A stretch of DNA of 64,000 nucleotides from Bradyrhizobium guangzhouense (GTDB lineage: Bacteria; Pseudomonadota; Alphaproteobacteria; Rhizobiales; Xanthobacteraceae): the NCBI RefSeq assembly GCF_004114955.1, contig NZ_CP030054.1, positions 620,001-684,000 on the forward strand. Reading direction: 5' to 3'. Positions within the stretch are counted from its first letter, which is position 1; each line of letters opens with the position of its first letter. The position numbers and the translations under genes were made by a program. Below, in pieces: positions 52,820 to 60,572 of this stretch. The notes beneath the pieces were generated by a model. That model was not told the origin of the DNA and ran no database searches. It was given only the letters and a program-made list of their open reading frames with translations.

Positions 52820-54468
52820 AGCCTTGCGACTGGATCGGCGAGGCCGCGCTCGCCGACATCGATCGACAGGAGGTGTCCCGAAAGAGGAGCATTGGCGAGG
52901 CTTTCGCGCGACAGGCCGGTGCGGGCACTGGTCACGAAGAGCTCGGACAGGGAGGCTCCTCCAAACGCGATACCGGTTGGTCTTGGCACGGGGAGGGCGA
53001 CGGTTCGCTCAATCTCTCCGCTCTCATTAAGCTTCACGACGCTCCAGCCGTCCGACAATCCAACCCATGGGTTAAATTGCTCGTCGACGGCGAGGGCGCA
53101 AGGAGCGCCCGCGACCTTCGGAATATCGGCGAATTTTCGCTTTCGCGCCGCCTTTCGCTCAAGCAGATAGACGCATTGACGCGATGGCTCCGTCGCGAAC
53201 AGGCCGGCATCACCGCAAAAGGCGATGTCGCTCACCTGGCCTTGCACTTCGAACACCGGTTCCATCCCCGATTGCCGTCGCCACGGTCCAACCAGGCTTA
53301 TGTTGGCCTCGGCGCTGTAGGCTGCTGCCCAGATCTCACCAGCCTCCGAGACGCGCAGCACTTTGAAGGAAATACCCGGCTTTCCTTCAATGCGCTCCTG
53401 GCCGCCCGATAAATTGTCGATCACGATGTCATGGCCAACTGAATAGGCGACGCCGCCCTCGACAAGGCACAGCGAGTTGATGCCCTCAGAGAGCGCCTGC
53501 AGCGAGACGGTGAAGGGATGCCCGCCGTCGGCGCGGATAGCAGGCGCCAACAGGTCGGCCCAAACCAAGTTCTGCGCGCGCGCATCCCAGCGCGGCGCCG
53601 CGCCCACAAAGGCTGTGCTCTTCGTCCAGACCTTGTAATTTCCCGGATCATGCCGAGCGCTCTTGATGGCAGGTGCGAGCAGGCTCGAAATCCGTCTTGC
53701 GACATCAACGAGCTCTTGCCCTAATCGTTCGGCGCGCTCGGCGGTGATGCGAAAAGTCGGGCCGGCCACGCTGATGGCCGCAAGCGGTTTGCCGGCGGGA
53801 TCGAGAATAGCCGTTCCGACGCAGCGGGTGCCGAGAACTATCTCTTCGTCATCGATCGCATAGCCGCGCGCACGGACGATGGCCAGATGTGCCTTCAACT
53901 GCTCGCCGTCACAAATCGTCTTCTCGGTAAACTTGGCAAGCCCGTCGCGGACCACCAAGTCGAGTTGCGCGTCGGAGAGATGAGCGAGGATCGCCTTGCC
54001 CTGGCTTGTGCAATGCATCGGTTTAAGCGCGCCGAGCCTCGCATTGGATCGCTCGGAATGTGCGCTCTCGAAGCGGCCGAGCGAGAGCACGTGGTGACCG
54101 TCTTGAACCGCGAGATAGGCGGTCTCACCGGTCAAATCGCGTAAGCGCCTCAACTCTACGGACGCAATTGACGCAAGGTCAGACGACGACCAAGCATTCT
54201 GTGCAAGATCGAGAAAGTTGAAACCAAGCGTGTAGGCCTGGGTGCGCGGATCTGCCCGGATCAGTCCACGCGAGATCAGCGCCGCAAGGATGCGATACAG
54301 GGTCGCCCTGGGGATGCCCGTCTGGTCCGCAAGACGCGCCTGGTCGAGGACGCCGGGTGATCTGCCGATCAGCTCGAGAATATCGCAGGCCTTTCCCAGA
54401 AGCGCCGTCCCGGCGACATTCTTAGGATGGATCAGCTCCGGCGACCACTCGACTTCGTGTTCAGACAT
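52816..54468 (-). CDS. IclR-family regulator fused to a degenerate SMP-30/gluconolactonase propeller
   Basis: A 550-residue fusion. Residues about 20-85 are the IclR HTH (ARLADQTGIPRATLYRILAA) and about 95-265 the IclR effector domain (SQGKAILAHLSD, VGTAILDPAGKPLAAISVAG). From about 280 to the end lies an SMP-30-like propeller, with TGIAFGGASLSELFVTSART and GLADPVARL as in gluconolactonases. The three metal ligands seem lost: EGP is AAP (GAAPRWDARAQNLVWADL), the PNG Asn segment is VSDIAF, and the PDG Asp segment is APCALAVD. The propeller is therefore probably a sensor rather than an enzyme. It heads the operon with the MR dehydratase and likely controls it. Confidence 0.85.
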   Translation of the reverse strand: MSEHEVEWSPELIHPKNVAGTALLGKACDILELIGRSPGVLDQARLADQTGIPRATLYRILAALISRGLIRADPRTQAYTLGFNFLDLAQNAWSSSDLASIASVELRRLRDLTGETAYLAVQDGHHVLSLGRFESAHSERSNARLGALKPMHCTSQGKAILAHLSDAQLDLVVRDGLAKFTEKTICDGEQLKAHLAIVRARGYAIDDEEIVLGTRCVGTAILDPAGKPLAAISVAGPTFRITAERAERLGQELVDVARRISSLLAPAIKSARHDPGNYKVWTKSTAFVGAAPRWDARAQNLVWADLLAPAIRADGGHPFTVSLQALSEGINSLCLVEGGVAYSVGHDIVIDNLSGGQERIEGKPGISFKVLRVSEAGEIWAAAYSAEANISLVGPWRRQSGMEPVFEVQGQVSDIAFCGDAGLFATEPSRQCVYLLERKAARKRKFADIPKVAGAPCALAVDEQFNPWVGLSDGWSVVKLNESGEIERTVALPVPRPTGIAFGGASLSELFVTSARTGLSRESLANAPLSGHLLSIDVGERGLADPVARL

Positions 54469-54658
54469 GGCCCAATTTTAGGTTCACGAGACGAGACCAT
54501 CCAGCCTGTCGCAGGCTTGGTGCGCCTCATCCAGCCGGGTTGCCCACATGGTGAGACCCGGAGGGGCAGATTCCGAGCCAGTGAAGCGAGGGGTTATGTG
54601 CTTGGTTTCAAAAAGGCATTTGTCTTGTGGGAACGTCGCATTGATATAACTCCTTGTG

Positions 54659-54685
54659 CAAAATCTTGACACTTGCAAGGTTTTG
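54659..54685. promoter_or_regulatory. Inverted repeat upstream of abiEi
   Basis: CAAAATCTTG and CAAGGTTTTG form a 9-of-10 inverted repeat with a seven-base spacer, just upstream of the antitoxin start, and overlap TTGACA (54666-54671). AbiEi antitoxins repress their own operon by binding inverted repeats, so this is a good operator candidate. Confidence 0.6.
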
Positions 54686-54701
54686 TATCATGCGGGTTTC
54701 C

Positions 54702-55349
54702 ATGAGGAAGCAACCACAACGCCAGAGGGATAGGGCGATCTCGCTTCTTCAGAAGCGGGGCATGATGCGCCTTTCTGAATTTCTCCAGGAAGGGATCACG
54801 GCCGCAACCATTTCCCGAATGGAACAGAAGGGCACGCTCAATCAGCTCAGCCGCGGCCTTTACCAGCTACCCGATGCACTGCTCGACAGTAACCACTCGC
54901 TCGCAGTTGCTGCGAAACTCATTCGAAACGGCGTCATCTGTTACGAGTCTGCGCTCGCCTTCCATGAGCTGACAGACCGCATCCCGCCCTATGTATGGAT
55001 GGCGATCGGTCCGCGCGACTGGCGGCCCAAGATTGCGCGGCCTCGCATTCAAATTACGCGCTTTGGTCCCAAGGAGTTTGACAAGGGGATCAAGCATTAC
55101 ACCATCGAAGGGATCTCGGTACCGATCTACACACCGGCCAAAACTATCGTCGATCTCTTCAAGAGCGGCCAACGTCAAAAAGCCTTCTACAACGTCCCCA
55201 CAGGCCTTGCGCACGCCACGCAAGCGATGAAAGACGCGATCAGACTGCGCAAAGCGACACCCTCCGAAATCGCAAAATACGCCGCCGAAGCCGGCATATG
55301 GGACAAAATCGTTCAGCCGCGCCTTGAGACGCTGACCTTGAATGCGTAG
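54702..55349 (+). CDS. abiEi: AbiEi-type antitoxin (type IV toxin-antitoxin)
   Basis: A 215-residue AbiEi-like protein. The N-terminal winged helix (SLLQKRGMMRLSEFLQEGIT, TISRMEQKGTLNQLSRGLYQ) is followed by the antitoxin domain (GVICYESALAFHELTDRIPP, YTPAKTIVDLFKSGQRQ). AbiEi is both the antitoxin and the repressor of the AbiE abortive-infection system. The start at 54702 or 54690 is favoured over 54654 because the inverted repeat would otherwise be coding. The toxin gene abiEii begins at 55342, overlapping the stop by eight bases as usual, but is broken. The antitoxin is complete and therefore an orphan. Confidence 0.85.
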   Translation: MRKQPQRQRDRAISLLQKRGMMRLSEFLQEGITAATISRMEQKGTLNQLSRGLYQLPDALLDSNHSLAVAAKLIRNGVICYESALAFHELTDRIPPYVWMAIGPRDWRPKIARPRIQITRFGPKEFDKGIKHYTIEGISVPIYTPAKTIVDLFKSGQRQKAFYNVPTGLAHATQAMKDAIRLRKATPSEIAKYAAEAGIWDKIVQPRLETLTLNA

Positions 55350-55517
55350 GCCGCTGACGAATGTCGGAGCATCCATCCGTGGCCGCCTGCTCAATCTTGC
55401 AAACAGCGTAACGAGCCTTTCGATCTCTTGCTCACACAGTATGCGTTCGAACGGCTGCTCTACAGGCGAAATCTGCGGATCCCTGCTGTTGATTCCGACG
55501 TAGACCGAGTTAGCTAA
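55342..55517 (+). pseudogene. abiEii: Truncated and frameshifted abiEii toxin remnant
   Basis: From the ATG at 55342 the frame reads RPLTNVGASIRGRLLNLA, and after a one-base loss at about 55396-55403 another frame gives QRNEPFDLLLTQYAFERLLY, together the typical N-terminus of the AbiEii nucleotidyltransferase. It then ends at TAA 55515-55517. Only about 57 residues of a protein that usually has about 300 remain, and the nucleotidyltransferase motifs are gone. Confidence 0.75.
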
Positions 55518-55567
55518 GGAAAGCGCCTTGGTTTAGTTAGGGTTTGCCCGATGGTGGGCCGGGCATT

Positions 55568-56158
55568 TTATGATCGCGCGAAAGCGATGAGGGGCCCGAA
55601 ATCATGGTTGTCGGCAGCCTGAAGCGCTGCAATGTAGGCCCTGCGTGCGGTGCCGGCTGTCTGCAAGCCGGCGGCGCCCCATGTAAAGCGCCGGCCCCCA
55701 AGCTGCACGATCAACAAGTCAGCAGCCAATCGTGACCAGCGACCGTTGCCGTTTGGGAACGGATGTACGGATACGAGGCGGTGATGGAAGCGAACCGCAA
55801 GTTCGTCCGGTGGATAGGTGTTGTTCTCAATCCAATACCTTGCGTCGTCGAGCACCTGATGCAGCGAAATTTCGATCAGATGTGGCGCGACACCAAGATT
55901 GCGCTCCGTCGTTCGAAATTTTCCAGCCCAGCGCCAGACGCGTTCGAACATGCGCCGATGCAAACTCTTGAGAAAACTTTCCCGCGTCGGAACCTTGCGG
56001 CGGCCAAACGCCCAGCGGTTTGCCGTCGCGATGTTCTGCTGCTCCAGTTCGTTCAACTCGCTACGTAAGGTAATGTGCGTTGGGATAAGATCTTCGCGCT
56101 CCTGAGGGGTCAGCGGTGTCGCGTGATCGTCGGCGGCATGCAGATCAGTCTCAGTCAT
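55568..56158 (-). CDS. Fic/DOC-family protein, mobile mystery protein B
   Basis: A 196-residue Fic protein. The active loop is VHPFPNGNGRWSRLAADLL, where the usual acidic residue of HxFx(D/E)GNGR is Asn, as I recall for the mobile mystery B group. The N-terminal part TPLTPQEREDLIPTHITLR with ELEQQNIATANRWAFGRRK is characteristic. Fic proteins transfer AMP or other groups to target proteins. It begins at an ATG overlapping the stop of the HTH partner (ATGA). The pair behaves like a mobile toxin-antitoxin module. Whether it adenylylates anything with Asn in the motif is open. Confidence 0.85.
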   Translation of the reverse strand: MTETDLHAADDHATPLTPQEREDLIPTHITLRSELNELEQQNIATANRWAFGRRKVPTRESFLKSLHRRMFERVWRWAGKFRTTERNLGVAPHLIEISLHQVLDDARYWIENNTYPPDELAVRFHHRLVSVHPFPNGNGRWSRLAADLLIVQLGGRRFTWGAAGLQTAGTARRAYIAALQAADNHDFGPLIAFARS

Positions 56159-56607
56159 TCGTCGTCCCAGAGGCGCGCGGGGCGTTTCAACAAATCCTCG
56201 ATCGCTTGTTCCCGAAGCGCGCGGGCAGCCTGATTGTCCTCCACCGCTTGGTCCTCGAGCCGCATCGTTTGCTCGATAGCTCGTGATTGCCGCTCGGCGA
56301 CCTCAGCAGCTCGCTTGGTTACAACTTCTGCGAGGGGGCGGTCGGGTACAAGCACATAGACCAGCCTGCAGCCGAGGGCCTCGGCCGCGCGTTGAAGCGT
56401 ATTGAGGGTTACGCTGCCGCCTTGCTCGGATTTTTCGAGTTCCACGATGCGTGGCTGCGAAACCCCCAGCCTCTTGGCATATTGGGCGGTGGTCATGCCG
56501 AGGGCGTCGCGGATCGCGCGAATCCAGCCCTTGGGAGGGCGCTGGGAGTGCGAGAGCGCTCGGAGCGCGGCAAAGCGGCTGTCGAGATGCCGGATAGCGT
56601 CTTTCAT
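56155..56607 (-). CDS. XRE-type HTH protein, mobile mystery protein A
   Basis: A 150-residue protein. An XRE HTH lies at about residues 30-85 (ALGMTTAQYAKRLGVSQPRI, VELEKSEQGGSVTLNTLQRA), followed by LGCRLVYVLVPDRPLAEVV and a long charged helix rich in E, R and A. This matches the mobile mystery A group, always found before a Fic partner. It is the likely antitoxin and autorepressor. AT-rich repeats upstream (56608-56725) are candidate sites. The AT-rich leader stands out from the GC-rich surroundings, as expected for a mobile module. Confidence 0.87.
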   Translation of the reverse strand: MKDAIRHLDSRFAALRALSHSQRPPKGWIRAIRDALGMTTAQYAKRLGVSQPRIVELEKSEQGGSVTLNTLQRAAEALGCRLVYVLVPDRPLAEVVTKRAAEVAERQSRAIEQTMRLEDQAVEDNQAARALREQAIEDLLKRPARLWDDE

Positions 56608-56725
56608 CCGATAAGATATACCATATAACGAGCTGATAAATCTATAAGGAATACCATATTAATATTTCCCGCGGTAATAAGCTTTTTCTTATAATACACA
56701 AGGTTGACAATAAGATAAATCTTAT
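56608..56725. promoter_or_regulatory. AT-rich control region of the mystery A/B operon with repeats
   Basis: It contains a perfect inverted repeat ATAAGAT-AA-ATCTTAT (56710-56725), a related GATAAGATATACC near 56610, and two copies of ATACCATAT (about 56618 and 56643). This is far richer in A and T than the neighbouring genes. The repeats are likely binding sites of the HTH partner and include the operon promoter. Confidence 0.65.
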
Positions 56726-56853
56726 CGAAGTGACGCAGGGCCTTCACTACGACCTTTCGTCAACCATTTAACATCATTGCAGAAGTAAGCGACGAGCCAC
56801 CCCAGGGCGGCGGTGGCGGACCGAATCCGGGTCCGCGTTCTGGTTAGTGGCCT

Positions 56854-57771
56854 CTAGGGCTGCAGCTGCAAGGGCCGGCGGACACCGCTGCCCTCGTCCC
56901 GAAAGGCAAGCTCGCGCAGGCGCGGTAAAACAGGATTGCGATTGTCACTTCTCCAGATGGCGTGCAATTCAGCAAAGATAGAGCGCCCAAAGCGGATAGG
57001 CCGAAACACGACATTGTCGAAGCAGGCATTGCGGGTCTCTCCGGGAACAATCGCAAGACCCAACCCCGTGCTGACCAGCGCGAGGATGGCTTGTGCCTGG
57101 CTCATCGACTGCACGACATTCGGCCGGATGCCGGCGGCTCCAAACGCCATGGTCAGCAGCGAGTTCATGTAGGGGCCAGCGCTCGAATACATGATGAAGG
57201 GTTGCCCATCGAGCTGCTCAAGCTCGGGCCGGCGCCGCCCCGCGAGCGGGTGATCGAGTGGCAGGGCGAGCGCCAGCTCCTCGCGGAACACGCATGCGCT
57301 TCTGACCGTCTCGGCCGTCTGCAATGGGCGCACCAAGCCGAAATCGATTTGCCCTGATTTGAGAGCTTCGAGCTGCTCGCGCGAGGTCAGCTCGACAAAG
57401 CTTGCTTCGATGTGCGGTAGTTCGCTGCGCAAGCACGAGGCAAGCCAAGGCAAATACCCGTAAGTTGTAGCACCCACGAAGCCGATCGTCAGGGCACCAC
57501 CAGCCAATAAGGCTGCTTGTCGCGCAGCCTTCACCGCATTCTCCCGTTGCTGAAGCAGCCCTCGCGCTTCAGAGAGAAACGCCCTTCCAGCGACGGTCAG
57601 CTCAACCGACCGGCTCGTTCGCTCAAGCAGCGTCACATCGAGCTGTTGCTCGAGCATCTGGATGTGCCGGCTGAGTGGCGGCTGAGTCATGTTGAGGCGC
57701 TTGGCCGCTCGCCCGAAATGAAGCTCGTCGGCAACCGCAACAAAGGCACGAATTTGTGCAAATTCGATCAT
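56854..57771 (-). CDS. LysR-family regulator of the aldarate genes
   Basis: A 305-residue LysR protein. IRAFVAVADELHFGRAAKRL and NMTQPPLSRHIQMLEQQLDV form the HTH in the HcaR/CbbR-like style, followed by the effector domain (LTIGFVGATTYGYLPWL). The start at 57771 is chosen because the longer upstream frame crosses the divergent promoter. It faces the MFS gene with 122 bases between, so it most likely controls the transporter and the galactarate/talarate-type dehydratase. Confidence 0.9.
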   Translation of the reverse strand: MIEFAQIRAFVAVADELHFGRAAKRLNMTQPPLSRHIQMLEQQLDVTLLERTSRSVELTVAGRAFLSEARGLLQQRENAVKAARQAALLAGGALTIGFVGATTYGYLPWLASCLRSELPHIEASFVELTSREQLEALKSGQIDFGLVRPLQTAETVRSACVFREELALALPLDHPLAGRRRPELEQLDGQPFIMYSSAGPYMNSLLTMAFGAAGIRPNVVQSMSQAQAILALVSTGLGLAIVPGETRNACFDNVVFRPIRFGRSIFAELHAIWRSDNRNPVLPRLRELAFRDEGSGVRRPLQLQP

Positions 57772-57893
57772 TGATAACTTTAAGGTATTAGCTCGATCCA
57801 AAATTGAGTTTAGACGTGAATTGATCCTGCGTCTAGGTTGGGCTCCGTGATCGGCGAGAGATCGATCCGGGAAAACCTCGACGGGAGGATCGT

Positions 57894-59246
57894 ATGTCAG
57901 GGAGCAGAGTGGCGCGCTTCCAATTTCGTTTCGTGATCTTGGCACTCATCACGATGTTGCTGGCACTAAGCAGCGGCGATCGAGCGACGCTCTCGATCGC
58001 GGGCCCCAATATGTCCAAGGCTCTTGGCATCAGCCCGGTCGAACTCGGCTGGATGTTTTCCGCTTTCGCATGGGCCTACGTGCTGGCTCAGGTGCCCGCT
58101 GGCTGGATCACGGACAAGCTCGGCGCAAAGCTCAGCATCCTGGTCGGATTGATCCTCTGGTCGGTCGTCACGTTCCTGATGAGCGGCGTGGCCTGGCTCG
58201 CCTATCCGTTTCTGGCCATGCTCGCCTTGCGCTTCCTGCTTGGCGTGTTCGAATCTCCAGTCGGGCCGGCTGCTGGGCGCATCATCGCTGCCTGGTTTCC
58301 ATCGAGCGAGCGCGGCATTGCCGGCGCGATCTTCAACAGCGCGCAATATGTCTCCCTCGTGATCTTCACGCCTTTGATGGGCTATCTAGATCATCGCTTC
58401 GGCTGGGAGCACATCTTCACTGTGATGGGCGTCCTAGGGCTCGCATTCTCCGCCCTCTGGTTCGTCACGTACTATCCGCCTGCTCAACATCCAAAAGTCG
58501 CGCCAGCTGAACTCGATCACATTCGCTCTGGTGGCGGCCTTGTCGACCTCGGCGCAGCTCCTGTGCGCTCCGCCGAGCGCGGTCCAAAATGGTCGGATCT
58601 GGCCGAAGTCTTCCGCAGCCGCATGCTCGTCGGCATCTTCCTCGCGCAGTACGGCATTACATCCATCACCTGGTTCTTCGTCTCCTGGTTTCCGAGCTAT
58701 CTCGTCAAGGCCCGCGGCTTTTCGGTACTCGACGCAAGTTTAGTGGCGACCATCCCGGCCATCGCCGGCTTCGTTGGCGGCGTCATGACCGGCTTCTTCT
58801 CAGATTGGCTTCTTCGCAGGACCGGATCGCTAAGCACCGCGAGGAAGACGCCGATTACGATTGGTCTGTTGATGACGATGCTGATCATCGGCTGCAATTA
58901 CACAGACTCCACCACGTTGATCCTAGTCCTGATGAGCGCCGCCTTTTTCGGCAAGGGCTTTGGATCGCTAGGTTGGACCGTAGTGGCCGATACCGCGCCA
59001 AAAGAAGTCATCGGGCTGACCGGCGGCGTCTTCAACGCGATCGGTAATACTGCCGGCATCACGACCCCGGTTGCGATCGGCTACATCCTTGCAGCGACCG
59101 GATCCTTCAATGGCGCGCTGCTCTATGTCGGCCTCCATGGCCTACTCGCCATTATCAGCTACTGGGTCATCGTGGGCCCGATTCAACGTGCCGTCATTCA
59201 GGAAAGGCCCGAGCTTCCTCGCGCTGCGCCAATACCAGCCGAATAG
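57894..59246 (+). CDS. MFS transporter, anion:cation symporter type (hexuronate/aldarate-like)
   Basis: A 450-residue MFS protein. SGDRATLSIAGPNMSKALGI is the opening typical of the ACS family (GudP, GarP, ExuT, phthalate and tartrate carriers), then VPAGWITDKLGAKL as loop 2-3 and LLGVFESPVGPAAGRIIAAW in helix 4. It follows GGGAGGATCGT. Its place directly before a galactarate/talarate-type dehydratase indicates an aldarate as substrate. Inner membrane, H+ symport. Confidence 0.9.
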   Translation: MSGSRVARFQFRFVILALITMLLALSSGDRATLSIAGPNMSKALGISPVELGWMFSAFAWAYVLAQVPAGWITDKLGAKLSILVGLILWSVVTFLMSGVAWLAYPFLAMLALRFLLGVFESPVGPAAGRIIAAWFPSSERGIAGAIFNSAQYVSLVIFTPLMGYLDHRFGWEHIFTVMGVLGLAFSALWFVTYYPPAQHPKVAPAELDHIRSGGGLVDLGAAPVRSAERGPKWSDLAEVFRSRMLVGIFLAQYGITSITWFFVSWFPSYLVKARGFSVLDASLVATIPAIAGFVGGVMTGFFSDWLLRRTGSLSTARKTPITIGLLMTMLIIGCNYTDSTTLILVLMSAAFFGKGFGSLGWTVVADTAPKEVIGLTGGVFNAIGNTAGITTPVAIGYILAATGSFNGALLYVGLHGLLAIISYWVIVGPIQRAVIQERPELPRAAPIPAE

Positions 59247-59292
59247 ACGCCGGGCCGCAGAAGAGTATTCAACGACGAAAGAGGACGAACAG

Positions 59293-60489
59293 ATGAACTT
59301 TATGCAAAACACGACACGCATCATTGCCAATCCGCTAGCTGCGGGACTTGCGCCCGGCGAAGCCACCACCGATCGAATCGCATGGGTCAAGCTATCGCTG
59401 GTTTTCCTTCCACTTGCCGCACCGATCAGCGACGCGAAGGTGCTTACCGGCCGCCAAAAGCCGCTCACGGAGATCGCGTTCCTGTTCGCGGAGATCGAAA
59501 CCGAGCAGGGCCATAGTGGCATCGGCTATAGCTATTCGAAGCGCGCGGGAGGGCCCGGGCAGTTCGCTCATGCCAAGGAAATTGCCGGTGAACTTATAGG
59601 TGAGGATCCCAATGACATCGCGCGCATCTGGGACAAGCTGGTCTGGGCCGGCGCTTCCGTCGGGCGTAGTGGACTGTCAACCCAGGCAATTGCCGCCTTT
59701 GACATTGCGTTGTGGGATCTCAAGGCCAAGCGAGCGAAGCTGCCGCTGGCCAAATTGCTCGGCGCCCACCGAGATTCGGTTCGCTGCTACAACACATCCG
59801 GCGGCTATCTCTCCATGCCCATCGAGGAGGTCAAGGAGCGCGTCTCGATGGCGCTCGAAAAGGGCATCGGCGCCATCAAGCTCAAAGTCGGCCAGCCCGA
59901 CCCGATGGTTGATCTCGCCCGCATCGAGGCAGTGCGCAAACATATTGGCGACGTACCGCTGGCGATCGATGCCAATCAGCAATGGGACCGCACGACTGCA
60001 CTGAGGTTTGGTCGCATTGCCGAGCAGTTCAGCCTGACCTGGATCGAAGAGCCGCTGGATGCTTACGATTACGAAGGGCATGCCGCGCTCGCCAAGGAGC
60101 TTGCAACCCCGATCGCCACGGGTGAGATGCTAACAAGCGTCGATGAACATTACGAGCTGATCCGGCACAATTCGGTCGACTTCATTCAGCCAGACGCCCC
60201 CCGCGTCGGGGGCATCACCCCCTTCCTGAAGATCCTCGCGCTTGCCGACCATAAGAAGCTGCAGCTCGCTCCCCATTACTGCATGGAGATCCACCTTCAT
60301 CTGACGGCGGCTTACGGCCGCGAGCCCTGGGTCGAGCACTTCGAGTGGTCGGAAGCCATGTTCAACGAGAAACTCCATGTCGTGAATGGACGCATGATCG
60401 TGCCAAACCGACCGGGCCTCGGCTTCAGCCTCTCGGATCAGGCTCGGGCATGGACTCGCGCCACTCACGAAGCCGGAAAGCGGCCCTAA
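59293..60489 (+). CDS. MR-family dehydratase, galactarate/talarate type
   Basis: A 398-residue enolase-superfamily enzyme. GAIKLKVGQPDP holds the KxK base, LAIDANQQWD the Asp ligand, WIEEPLDAYDY and ATGEMLTSVDEH the Glu ligands, DAPRVGGITPF the downstream strand, and LAPHYCMEIHLHL the His base. The WVEHFEWSEAMFNEKL stretch late in the protein is typical of the L-talarate/galactarate dehydratase group. It removes water to give 5-keto-4-deoxyglucarate. The start at 59293 follows AGAGGACGAAC. It is 46 bases after the MFS gene. A galactarolactone cycloisomerase is the main alternative. Confidence 0.85.
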   Translation: MNFMQNTTRIIANPLAAGLAPGEATTDRIAWVKLSLVFLPLAAPISDAKVLTGRQKPLTEIAFLFAEIETEQGHSGIGYSYSKRAGGPGQFAHAKEIAGELIGEDPNDIARIWDKLVWAGASVGRSGLSTQAIAAFDIALWDLKAKRAKLPLAKLLGAHRDSVRCYNTSGGYLSMPIEEVKERVSMALEKGIGAIKLKVGQPDPMVDLARIEAVRKHIGDVPLAIDANQQWDRTTALRFGRIAEQFSLTWIEEPLDAYDYEGHAALAKELATPIATGEMLTSVDEHYELIRHNSVDFIQPDAPRVGGITPFLKILALADHKKLQLAPHYCMEIHLHLTAAYGREPWVEHFEWSEAMFNEKLHVVNGRMIVPNRPGLGFSLSDQARAWTRATHEAGKRP

Positions 60490-60496
60490 TAAACAG

Positions 60497-60527
60497 AAGG
60501 CTGGTCCGGCCCCGCCGGCCCAGCCTT
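60497..60527 (+). terminator. Hairpin between dehydratase and lactonase genes
   Basis: AAGGCTGG pairs with CCAGCCTT, and CCGGC with GCCGG inside it, followed by TTGAGG. It lies right after the dehydratase stop, 46 bases before the lactonase start, so it could lower expression of the lactonase. Confidence 0.65.
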
Positions 60528-60572
60528 TTGAGGCCGAGTAGACTTAGCAGCACGTTACGAGGAGTTGAACGC

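Noticed and set aside
52816..53640. An active gluconolactonase as the C-terminal half of the IclR fusion
   Set aside because: All three metal-ligand positions appear substituted, so an enzymatic role is not supported.
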